From the NCBI GenBank assembly GCA_022616215.1, contig JAKEFE010000009.1, positions 1 to 7,166 of the forward strand: a stretch of DNA of 7,166 nucleotides. Reading direction: 5' to 3'. Position 1 is the stretch's first letter. Each line of letters opens with the position of its first letter. The position numbers and the translations under genes are program-made. Under the pieces are notes generated by a model that saw only the letters and a program-made list of their open reading frames with translations, was not told where the DNA came from and ran no database searches. Source of the stretch: Candidatus Parcubacteria bacterium. GTDB taxonomy: Bacteria; Patescibacteriota; Minisyncoccia; Phycocordibacterales; Phycocordibacteraceae. Shown piece after piece: positions 1-6,449 of this stretch.

Positions 1-31
1 CCGGGCCGCCCGCAACTACGTGTACATACGA

Positions 32-37
32 TATAAT
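32..37 (+). promoter_or_regulatory. candidate -10 box of smc (leaderless promoter)
   Basis: A perfect TATAAT consensus hexamer lies six bases before the smc ATG at 44. A start site seven bases past the hexamer would fall on the A of that ATG, giving a leaderless mRNA. No Shine-Dalgarno-like sequence precedes the ATG. Only 31 bases lie upstream in the window and no -35-like hexamer is visible at the usual 16-18 bp spacing, so the call rests on the -10 alone. The upstream gene, which might read into this point, is not visible. Confidence 0.4.
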
Positions 38-43
38 CCTTGG

Positions 44-2254
44 ATGCTGAAGCGGCTCACAATAGCCGGATTTAAGTCCTTTGCGCGGAAAACCGTGCTT
101 GATTTTTCAACCGCTACGACCGCGGTGGTGGGCCCGAACGGCTCGGGGAAATCAAACATCGCGGAAGCGTTTCGTTTCGCGCTTGGCGAACAAAGCATGA
201 AAAGCATGCGGGGCAAACGAAGCGAAGACCTGATTTTTGCCGGGAGCGAGTCTGCATCACGCCAAAACCGCGCTGCAGTGGAAGTAACGTTTGATAACAC
301 TAAGAAACTCTTTCCCAAACTTGATTTTGACGAAGTAACGGTAGAGCGCGTGGTCTACCGAGACGGGCAAAGTGAGTATTCCATCAATGGCTCGCGCGTG
401 CGGCTGCGCGATGTGCAGGAACTGCTTGCGTCCGCAAACATCGGCGAAACCGGACACCATATCATTTCGCAAGGCGAGGCAGACCGCATCCTGCTTGCGC
501 GTCCCAAAGAGCGTCGCGCCATGCTTGAAGACGCACTAGGATTGAAGCTGTTTGAATTCAAAAAACAGGAAGCGCTTTCAAAACTTGAAAAAACCCGCAC
601 GAATATGCGTGAAGTGGAGTCGCTTCGTCGTGAACTCTCGCCGCACCTCACGTTCCTTGAAAAGCAGCTAGAGAAGCTTGAACGTGCCGAAGGGTTTATT
701 CGCGAACTGCAAACCGTCGCGCGCGAGTATTTCGCCATTGAGGAGAAATATCTTGATGTTGAAAAAGAACACACCGCCAGCGAACGTACGGATGCCAAAG
801 AACGCCTTGCCGTAGCAGAAAAAGAACTTTCGGTATTTGAAATCGGCTCGGCACAAGAGAGCCAGGGTATGAAACGTATTGAGGCGGTGCGCATCGCGGA
901 ACGCGATCTTGATAAGGTAACGGCAGAACGTTCCGAACTCTCGCGCGAAATAGGGCGTGTTGAGGGAGCGCTTGCGGAGGCGAAGCGAAGAAGTGCGCTT
1001 CTCTCGCGAGAGCCGTACGTCAAAGTGTCGCGCGAACATTTTGAAGCGCTTCGGGACGAGGTGGAAAAACAAACGCGGCACGAGGAGGGTGCGCCCGTAT
1101 CCGCGCTCCTTGCCTCGCTTTGTGCCATCAAGAGTGCGGTTACCGCATTTTTTGAACGTTTTGCGCTTCCTACGGACGACTACCTTGCCGAAGAAGAGCA
1201 GGCGGTATTTCGGCTTGAAAACGAACGGGACGACGTGACAGCCAAAGACCGCGAGCTTGAAAAGAAGATGGAAGAAATCCGAGGGCGGCTCAACAAGGCG
1301 CGCGAAGATCGCCTTGCCTACGACGAGACGGGGCGCGAAACCAAGGTGCGTATCCTTGAGCTGGCGGAGGCCCGCGCAAAAGAAGAATCGGCGCTCGCGC
1401 GCCTTGAGGCGCGCGACAAAGAGCTTATCTACCTTTCCGAAGAACTCATTCACGAAAGGGCAGAAGTGCTTGCACTTGCCGGAAGCGCCGCATTTTCATA
1501 CGAACCGCTCGAAGAGCTTCCGAATGAAGAACGAAAAGTGCAGGAAGACCGGAAGCGTGCACTTGACCGCCTTACAATCCGCATTGAAGAGGCAGGCGGT
1601 ACCGGAGAAGAAGTGCGCACCGAATTTATTGACACGAAAGCGCGCGAGGAATTTCTTGCGTGCGAACTGACAGATTTACGTACGTCGGCCGACAGTCTTA
1701 CCGAACTCATTGACGATCTTGATGAGGAACTTGTACAATCCTTTGCCGAAGGACTCTCAAAAGTAAACCAATCGTTTGCCGAATTCTTTTCCGCGATGTT
1801 TGGCGGCGGAGGTGCAAAACTTGTTCTTGAAGACCTGTCTCCCGCCTTTGATGACGACGAAGAGGACGACGAGGAGACGCGTGCACCACAACAGGAACGT
1901 CCCGGTCTTGAAATCCAAGTCCATCTACCCAAAAAACGCCTGCACTCCCTTATGCAGTTGTCGGGCGGCGAGCGTGCGCTGACGTCCATCGCGCTCATCT
2001 TTGCCATGAGTCAGGTGAACCCGCCGCCGTTTCTTATTCTTGACGAAACGGATGCGGCGCTTGACGAAGCAAACAGTCGGCGCTACGGCGACATGCTTGA
2101 TTCTCTTTCAAAGAAATCCCAGTTGGTCGTCATCACGCACAATAGAGAGACCATGAGCCGCGCGGGCATTCTCTACGGTGTTACCATGGGCTCTGACGCG
2201 GTCTCAAAACTTCTTTCGGTCAAATTTGAAGAAGCTGTTGCGGTAGCAAAATAA
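44..2254 (+). CDS. smc: short SMC-family chromosome segregation ATPase
   Basis: This is an SMC-type ABC ATPase, expected to act on chromosomal DNA in organisation and segregation. The N-terminal head opens with MLKRLTIAGFKSF, typical of bacterial SMC. Walker A (GPNGSGKS) is at residues 30-37 and the Q-loop ISQGEAD has Gln at 143. The C-terminal head has the signature LSGGERAL from 639, Walker B plus D-loop FLILDETDAALDEAN from 663, and the switch histidine in ITHNR at 699. All ATPase motifs are intact. The two heads are joined by charged coiled coil, roughly 155-323 and 385-590, broken at 324-385 by a short Pro/Gly-containing segment with no recognisable hinge and no CxxC zinc hook. At 736 residues it is far shorter than canonical SMC. 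An acidic run at 603-621 interrupts the C-terminal head. The ATG at 44 is chosen over the in-frame GTG at 20 because homologues start at this motif. The dehydrogenase gene follows after 3 bases. Alternative: another SMC-like or Rad50/SbcC-like ATPase, less likely given the head motifs. Confidence 0.88.
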   Translation: MLKRLTIAGFKSFARKTVLDFSTATTAVVGPNGSGKSNIAEAFRFALGEQSMKSMRGKRSEDLIFAGSESASRQNRAAVEVTFDNTKKLFPKLDFDEVTVERVVYRDGQSEYSINGSRVRLRDVQELLASANIGETGHHIISQGEADRILLARPKERRAMLEDALGLKLFEFKKQEALSKLEKTRTNMREVESLRRELSPHLTFLEKQLEKLERAEGFIRELQTVAREYFAIEEKYLDVEKEHTASERTDAKERLAVAEKELSVFEIGSAQESQGMKRIEAVRIAERDLDKVTAERSELSREIGRVEGALAEAKRRSALLSREPYVKVSREHFEALRDEVEKQTRHEEGAPVSALLASLCAIKSAVTAFFERFALPTDDYLAEEEQAVFRLENERDDVTAKDRELEKKMEEIRGRLNKAREDRLAYDETGRETKVRILELAEARAKEESALARLEARDKELIYLSEELIHERAEVLALAGSAAFSYEPLEELPNEERKVQEDRKRALDRLTIRIEEAGGTGEEVRTEFIDTKAREEFLACELTDLRTSADSLTELIDDLDEELVQSFAEGLSKVNQSFAEFFSAMFGGGGAKLVLEDLSPAFDDDEEDDEETRAPQQERPGLEIQVHLPKKRLHSLMQLSGGERALTSIALIFAMSQVNPPPFLILDETDAALDEANSRRYGDMLDSLSKKSQLVVITHNRETMSRAGILYGVTMGSDAVSKLLSVKFEEAVAVAK

Positions 2255-2257
2255 TCT

Positions 2258-3514
2258 ATGGCGGCATTTGAGTACTTTAGGCAAAACGTCGAGAAGGCCG
2301 CAGGCCTTCTCGGTTTATCCGAAGAAGAGCGCACACGGCTTACGACGCCCGATCGCGTGCTTCGCGCAGATCTCACTATTGCGCTTGATGCGGGAGGACA
2401 AGCAACGTTTCCTGCGTATCGCGTGCAGTTTAATAACGCACGCGGACCTTATAAAGGCGGCATTCGCTTTCATCCGGATGCGGACGAGGACGAAGTAACC
2501 GCGCTTGCCGCGATGATGGCCATTAAGTGTGCCGTCGTTGATATTCCGTTTGGCGGCGCTAAAGGCGGTGTTGCCGTTGACCCGAAAAAGCTTTCCGCGC
2601 GCGAACTCCATAAGGTCGCACGCGCCTACGTGCGCGCGTTTGGGGAGCATCTTGGCCCCGATAAGGACGTGCCCGCGCCGGATGTGGCGACGAACGCAGA
2701 GCTTATGGGCGTCATGCGTCTTGAATACGAAAACATAGTAGGGCATCCCTCACCAGCGTTCATTACCGGCAAACCGCTCTCTCAGGGCGGCATCGTCGGG
2801 CGCGATACCGCCACTGCAGACGGCGCCATCTTCGTTCTGGCCTCGCTGCTTGCGGACAATCACAAAGATCCCGCCTCACTATCTGCCGCCATACAAGGAG
2901 CAGGGAACGCGGGTGCGCAAGCGGCACATCTGTTGAGTGCCATGGGCGTGCGGGTAAAATCAATCGCGGATCAAAGCGGCTCGCTTATCTGCGCCGGCCA
3001 CGTTGATGTGGAGACAACGCTTTCCATAAAGAGCGCCAAAGGGTCAGTACGTGCTGCATACTGCGAAGGGACGGTGTGTGACGCAGCGCGGATGGAAAAA
3101 GACAAAGCGCAGGTACTTCCGAGCGATGCGGTTTTGTATGACGACGTTGACATACTCGTTCCTGCGGCGCTTGAGGAGCAGATTCGGATGGACAACGTGG
3201 ATAAGGTTAGGGCAGACATCGTCCTTGAAGTTGCAAACGGCCCGACGACACCGGAAGCAGACGAGGTACTCGGGAAGCGAGGCGTCGCGGTCATTCCCGA
3301 TGTGCTTTCTAATGCCGGAGGCGTTACCGTTTCTTATTTTGAATGGCTCCAAAACAAATCGGGAGAAGCGTGGGACACAGCACGTGTGCACGACCGACTT
3401 TCTGAAACGATGCAGGACGCGTATCGCGATGTTGCTGACTTTGCGCTCTCCCACTCTATCACGCTTCGCGAAGCCGCCTATGCGCTTGCGCTCTCACGAA
3501 TTCTTGATCGGTGA
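2258..3514 (+). CDS. gdhA: glutamate dehydrogenase (Glu/Leu/Phe/Val dehydrogenase family)
   Basis: This cytosolic oxidoreductase is expected to interconvert glutamate with 2-oxoglutarate plus ammonia using NAD(P). At 418 residues it is full length for the family (about 410-450). The N-terminal catalytic domain has GPYKGGIRFHP (Lys66), MAIKCAV (Lys90), the catalytic-lysine motif GGAKGG (Lys102) and PAPDVATN with catalytic Asp142. The Rossmann domain carries GAGNAG at 214-219, with IADQSG (Asp238) at the end of the second strand. That acidic residue would favour NAD over NADP, but this is inference. The C-terminal part has ANGPTTPEAD and NAGGVTVSYFEWLQN; Ser359 matches the glutamate-binding serine of hexameric GDHs, which with Lys66 favours glutamate over leucine, phenylalanine or valine. 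The ATG lies 3 bases after the smc stop with no Shine-Dalgarno sequence, so co-transcription and translational coupling with smc are likely. The last 21 bases overlap the end of convergent rnr. Family assignment is firm; substrate and cofactor are inferred. Confidence 0.92.
   Translation: MAAFEYFRQNVEKAAGLLGLSEEERTRLTTPDRVLRADLTIALDAGGQATFPAYRVQFNNARGPYKGGIRFHPDADEDEVTALAAMMAIKCAVVDIPFGGAKGGVAVDPKKLSARELHKVARAYVRAFGEHLGPDKDVPAPDVATNAELMGVMRLEYENIVGHPSPAFITGKPLSQGGIVGRDTATADGAIFVLASLLADNHKDPASLSAAIQGAGNAGAQAAHLLSAMGVRVKSIADQSGSLICAGHVDVETTLSIKSAKGSVRAAYCEGTVCDAARMEKDKAQVLPSDAVLYDDVDILVPAALEEQIRMDNVDKVRADIVLEVANGPTTPEADEVLGKRGVAVIPDVLSNAGGVTVSYFEWLQNKSGEAWDTARVHDRLSETMQDAYRDVADFALSHSITLREAAYALALSRILDR
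3494..3514. other. tail-to-tail overlap of gdhA and rnr
   Basis: The TGA stop of the plus-strand dehydrogenase (3512-3514) lies beyond the TGA stop of the minus-strand RNase R gene (complement of 3494-3496), so both strands code across 21 bp. Dehydrogenase residues SRILDR are encoded opposite the RNase R C-terminal residues. There is no room for a dedicated intrinsic terminator, so transcripts from either side probably run into the other gene. Confidence 0.9.
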
Positions 3515-5455
3515 CGCTACGAGTTCAAAATCAAGCTCCCGCTCCTGAATGCGCGCGGCGCTCAGGCGTACCCGCACCGGGTCGCCAAGCGCGTAGGTTT
3601 TTTTCGTGCGTTCGCCAACGAGCCGGTAGCGTTTTTCGTCGTACACAAAGTAGTCGTCCCCAATAGCACTCACGCGAATCATACCGTCGGCGCGGGTTTC
3701 TTTTTCTTCTACATACAGCCCTCGGTCAGTCACACCGGAAATAACCGCATCAAACTCCTGTCCGATTTTTTCTGCCATAAATTCCACCTGCTTCATCTTT
3801 ATTGAGTCGCGCTCGGCCTCCGCGGCCGCCACTTCGCGTTCGCTTGAGTGTTCTGCAAGCCGATCAAATTCTTCCATTTCTTTCTTAGACACAAATGTGC
3901 TCGCGACATAGTGTTTGAGCATTCGGTGTACGAGTACATCTGGGTATCGGCGGATGGGGGAGGTGAAGTTCGTATAGTGGGGAAATGCCAGACCGAAATG
4001 CCCGGTGTTTTTTGTGGCGTAGACGGCCTTGGCCATGGAGCGAAGCACGGCCATCTTAACGAGGTATTCTTCTGGCTTTCCTTTGGTTTGCGACAAAAGG
4101 AGATTCAACGCCGGCCCTTTCACCTCTCCGGAAGGTCCAACCGGAAGGTCGTACCCGAGCACTTTAAGAAATGCCGCAAGGTTTAAGATGCGTTCTGCGT
4201 TTGGCGCGTCGTGAATACGGTATACGCTCGGGGCGTTATTGTTTTTCTTTCCATGAAGAGACAGCTCCTCGGCAACCGCCACGTTTGCAAGCAACATAAA
4301 GTCTTCAATAAGAAGACTCGTTTCTTTTCGTTCTTTGAGGCGAATCGCTATCGGTTTGCCCGTGTTATCAAGCTCTATTTTTACTTCAGCCGTATCAAAC
4401 TCAAGGGCGCCCTGCGCGATACGTCTCTTTCGCATGTTCCCCGCAAGCGCGCGGAGCGTGTTGAGCTCTGTGAGCATTGGTCCTTCCTGTGTGTCTAGAA
4501 CGCTCTGTGCTTCTTCATAGGTAAAACGTTTGTCGGAATGTATGACCGTTTCTCCAAACCAGCGCTCTTTTACCGTGGCATCTTTATCAAGCACAAACAC
4601 CGCGCTCATGGACAGCCGGTCTACGTTTGGATTGAGTGAACACAGATTAGTGGAAAGAACATGCGGGAGCATGGGAATGGTGCGGTCTACGAGATACACG
4701 GATGTTGCCCTGTGCCGCGCTTCGTTATCTGTCGCAGTTCCTGGGCGTACAAAAAACGATACATCCGCAATATGAATGCCCACCTCAACGTCGCCGTCAT
4801 CGAGTGCGCGTACCGAGAGTGCGTCGTCAAAATCTTTTGCGTCAGCGGGGTCAATGGTGAAGGTCGGCACACCTCTGAAATCACGCCTTCCTGAAGATGC
4901 CGCTTCTCTGGCAAGCAATGCGTCCCCCTCTTCTTCAAGTTTTTTAGCTTCGGCAATAACCGCAGGAGGGAAATCGGAACTAAATCCTTGGGAGAGCGCA
5001 AGTGCGCGCATCTCCGTTTCGTGAACGCCCGCAAGTCCGATAACTTCTGATACCTCGCCCCACGGATACGGCGCGTCTTTTTCCCACCCTTTGAAACGCA
5101 CTACCACTTTGTGACCCAGAGGAAGGTTTTCGCCCGTCACGGCAAACGGCACATACATTTTTTTCCAGTCGGGGATGAGGAGTGTTCGGCCGTCCTCTTG
5201 CACTAATTTTCCGACGAACATTTCGCGCGTGCGCGATACGATTTCCACGACCTTGCCGGTTTTACGCTTCTCACGGGTTTTAGGGTCTACGTAACTTCCG
5301 GTTATGGACACTTTGACGAGGTCACCAGGAAAAGCCCCCGCTATGGCTTCAGCGGGGATAAAGAGGTCTTCTTGTTCCGGGTCGTACGAGAAAAAACCCT
5401 TTCCGGTTTTTGTTATGACGATAGGCCCTTCGTATACCGCGTCTTTTTCGTTCAC
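3494..5455 (-). CDS. rnr: ribonuclease R (VacB/RNase II family 3'-5' exoribonuclease)
   Basis: This enzyme degrades RNA processively from the 3' end, working in mRNA turnover and in rRNA/tRNA quality control. Domains in order: a cold-shock OB fold near residues 10-50 (GKGFFSYDPEQEDLFIP), a second OB fold near 80-140, the RNB catalytic domain near 195-520, and a C-terminal S1 domain near 568-645. The metal-binding aspartates are all present in IDPADAKDFDD (Asp202, 208, 210, 211) with the same spacing as E. coli RNase R. TSVYLVDRTIPMLP (Tyr254) and TSPIRRYPD (498-506) are also intact. At 653 residues it is nearer RNase II than the 813-residue E. coli RNase R: the N-terminal helix-turn-helix extension and the basic C-terminal tail are absent. 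The start is GTG (complement of 5453-5455); no earlier start gives conserved sequence. It is divergent from rpsP and overlaps the dehydrogenase gene at its 3' end. RNase II is the alternative, but the double cold-shock/RNB/S1 layout and DARDFDD-like motif favour the RNase R/VacB group. Confidence 0.94.
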   Translation of the reverse strand: MNEKDAVYEGPIVITKTGKGFFSYDPEQEDLFIPAEAIAGAFPGDLVKVSITGSYVDPKTREKRKTGKVVEIVSRTREMFVGKLVQEDGRTLLIPDWKKMYVPFAVTGENLPLGHKVVVRFKGWEKDAPYPWGEVSEVIGLAGVHETEMRALALSQGFSSDFPPAVIAEAKKLEEEGDALLAREAASSGRRDFRGVPTFTIDPADAKDFDDALSVRALDDGDVEVGIHIADVSFFVRPGTATDNEARHRATSVYLVDRTIPMLPHVLSTNLCSLNPNVDRLSMSAVFVLDKDATVKERWFGETVIHSDKRFTYEEAQSVLDTQEGPMLTELNTLRALAGNMRKRRIAQGALEFDTAEVKIELDNTGKPIAIRLKERKETSLLIEDFMLLANVAVAEELSLHGKKNNNAPSVYRIHDAPNAERILNLAAFLKVLGYDLPVGPSGEVKGPALNLLLSQTKGKPEEYLVKMAVLRSMAKAVYATKNTGHFGLAFPHYTNFTSPIRRYPDVLVHRMLKHYVASTFVSKKEMEEFDRLAEHSSEREVAAAEAERDSIKMKQVEFMAEKIGQEFDAVISGVTDRGLYVEEKETRADGMIRVSAIGDDYFVYDEKRYRLVGERTKKTYALGDPVRVRLSAARIQERELDFELVASPIKNS

Positions 5456-5463
5456 TTTTCTCT

Positions 5464-5472
5464 ACTGTAACA
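5464..5472 (-). promoter_or_regulatory. candidate extended -10 of rnr
   Basis: Read on the minus strand, TGTTACAGT (5472 down to 5464) fits an extended -10 element, TGnTAnnnT. It ends eight bases before the GTG start of rnr, so a start site 6-7 bases downstream would leave a leader of only one or two bases. No good -35 hexamer is seen at 16-18 bp. An AGAG just before the GTG could be a very weak ribosome binding site instead. Confidence 0.33.
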
Positions 5473-5506
5473 GGGACGCGCTGTTTTCGCGAGTAGCGAG
5501 ACTTGT

Positions 5507-5535
5507 TTGACCAACGGGGCGTATTTTGTTACCCT
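5507..5535 (+). promoter_or_regulatory. candidate rpsP promoter (-35 and extended -10)
   Basis: TTGACC at 5507-5512 matches five of six bases of the -35 consensus. It is followed by an exact 17-bp spacer and TACCCT at 5530-5535, preceded by TG at 5527-5528 to give an extended -10 (TGTTACCCT). The predicted start site is near 5541-5543, only a few bases before the rpsP ATG at 5545, so the mRNA would be leaderless or nearly so. This is the best-formed promoter in the window and would drive rpsP and khpA. Confidence 0.5.
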
Positions 5536-5544
5536 CCGAGCACT

Positions 5545-5997
5545 ATGTTGATGATTCGTTTTCAGCGAATTGGCCGGAGAAATGACCCGGCGTTTCGTAT
5601 AGTCGTAACTGAAAAAACCGCAAGCCCCAAAGCGGGCACCTACGTTGACCTTGTGGGAAGCTACAACCCGAAAACCAAGGCCTTTAGCGCCGACGGTGAG
5701 CGCATACAGGAGTGGATAGGAAAAGGAGCGCAGGTATCGCCAAGTCTTACAAACCTCCTCATTGCGAAAGGAGTGCTTGTCGGTGCCAAGGTGCCGGTTG
5801 TTTCCAAGAAGAATCTTGAGAAAAACATACACAAAGAAGAGCCGGCCAAAGAGGAGGCGGCAGCCGCTCCGGTGGCAGAACCGGTGGCCGAAGAGGTAGC
5901 TGTTGAAGAAGCAATAGCCGAAGCTGAAGACGCGACCGAAGAAGCACCGGCAGAAACTCCTGCCGAAGAAGTAAAAGAGGAAACACCTACAGCGTAG
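5545..5997 (+). CDS. rpsP: 30S ribosomal protein S16 with acidic C-terminal tail
   Basis: S16 is a primary binder of 16S rRNA in assembly of the small ribosomal subunit. Residues 1-85 are a clear S16 domain: MLMIRFQRIGRRNDPAFRIV at the N-terminus, then VDLVGSYNP and ERIQEWIGKGAQ with SPSLTNLLIAKGV. The remainder (about 95-150) is a low-complexity Ala/Glu/Pro/Val tail, strongly acidic and without a recognisable fold, making the protein 150 residues where plain S16 is about 80-90. ATG 5545 is chosen over the upstream in-frame TTG at 5503 because the S16 consensus starts here; ATG 5551 is a possible alternative. The gene is the first of rpsP-khpA and is divergent from rnr. The tail is continuous with the core, with no sign of frameshift. 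Confidence 0.95.
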   Translation: MLMIRFQRIGRRNDPAFRIVVTEKTASPKAGTYVDLVGSYNPKTKAFSADGERIQEWIGKGAQVSPSLTNLLIAKGVLVGAKVPVVSKKNLEKNIHKEEPAKEEAAAAPVAEPVAEEVAVEEAIAEAEDATEEAPAETPAEEVKEETPTA

Positions 5998-6003
5998 GGC
6001 GAC

Positions 6004-6315
6004 ATGGAACAAGATCAGGCATTTCTTGAATACGTGGTAAAAGCGCTGGTGGACAACCCGGAGGCGGTGGTTATTGTCCGCACGGTGGACGAGATGGGGG
6101 TACTTCTCACGCTGACCGTTTCAGCGGAAGATATGGGGAAAATTATCGGCCGAGACGGCAACATCGCCAAAGCCATCCGCACACTTCTTCGCGTCGTGGG
6201 CATGAAGCACAACGCGCGTGTGAATCTTAAAGTGAACGAACCGGTAGGCGGTAAGCGTTTTTCCGAAGCTCCGGAAGAAAAGTCGGTCGATCAGGTTGTT
6301 GAGGAGCTTGGTTAA
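6004..6315 (+). CDS. khpA: KhpA-type KH-domain RNA-binding protein
   Basis: This is a small single-KH-domain protein of the KhpA (YlqC) family. Members bind RNA, often as a heterodimer with KhpB/EloR, and affect translation-related and cell-division functions in Gram-positive bacteria. The family signature EDMGKIIGRDGNIAKAIRTL contains the nucleic-acid-binding GxxG loop, here GRDG at residues 49-52. The N-terminal helix is FLEYVVKALVDNPEAV. The usual length is about 75-80 residues; here 103, with a charged extension from about residue 80 to the end. It starts 6 bases after the rpsP stop (short AGGG just before the ATG), so it is almost certainly co-transcribed with rpsP. The rpsP-khpA-trmD order is widely conserved and supports the call. 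The partner KhpB is not in the window. Confidence 0.92.
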   Translation: MEQDQAFLEYVVKALVDNPEAVVIVRTVDEMGVLLTLTVSAEDMGKIIGRDGNIAKAIRTLLRVVGMKHNARVNLKVNEPVGGKRFSEAPEEKSVDQVVEELG

Positions 6316-6389
6316 GCGTTCGGGTGATGTAATTTTGGAGCACGCGTCACTGGCCCTGCGAGCCAGCGCGCTCACGCTCGCTCGCCTCG

Positions 6390-6409
6390 CGCCGCGCACT
6401 TGCGCGGCG
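6390..6409. repeat. 8-bp GC-only hairpin
   Basis: CGCCGCGC and GCGCGGCG form a perfect 8-bp stem of G-C pairs around the loop ACTT. It sits inside the larger inverted-repeat element and has no following T-run on either strand, so it is not an intrinsic terminator. Confidence 0.6.
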
Positions 6410-6412
6410 ACC

Positions 6413-6428
6413 ATGCCGAGATGCCGAG
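6413..6428 (+). repeat. tandem duplication of ATGCCGAG
   Basis: ATGCCGAG occurs twice back to back. The second copy forms the base of the 12-bp hairpin that follows. The first copy carries the same GCCGAG and could pair with CTCGGC of the right arm instead, giving an alternative register. Confidence 0.7.
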
Positions 6429-6449
6429 CCCTTTCGGAAAGGGCTCGGC
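6423..6449. repeat. perfect 12-bp hairpin
   Basis: GCCGAGCCCTTT and AAAGGGCTCGGC pair perfectly over 12 bp around a 3-base CGG loop. On the plus strand it is followed by TAAAAGC, and on the minus strand by CATCTCGG, so neither strand has the T-run of a Rho-independent terminator. It may act as a transcript-stabilising or processing stem between khpA and trmD, or may be the core palindrome of the surrounding repeat element. Confidence 0.65.

Noticed and set aside
20..43. GTG at 20 as the smc start
   Set aside because: The added residues MYIRYNPW are not part of the SMC consensus, the codons overlap the TATAAT, and homologues begin at the MLKRL-type motif encoded from 44.
355..1131. Long antisense open frames over smc (355-1131 and 668-1453, minus)
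   Set aside because: Their Ser/Arg-rich or Phe/Arg-rich compositions are mirror images of the coiled-coil codons of smc; no motif, no promoter, and the plus-strand protein is certain.
1010..1195. Rad50-type zinc hook in the middle of the SMC
   Set aside because: No CxxC pair; only a single Cys is present in this segment.
1450..2007. Antisense 185-codon frame with a poly-Ser run
   Set aside because: The serine run is simply the complement of the Asp/Glu-rich stretch of smc, so it is a shadow.
3494..3514. Alternative genetic code with TGA reassigned (code 25)
   Set aside because: Both the dehydrogenase and RNase R end in TGA exactly where their families end, so TGA is a stop here.
5503..5544. 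TTG at 5503 as the rpsP start
   Set aside because: The extra residues do not match S16, and the stretch contains the best promoter candidate of the window.
6423..6449. Rho-independent terminator after khpA
   Set aside because: The hairpin is strong but is not followed by a T-run on either strand.
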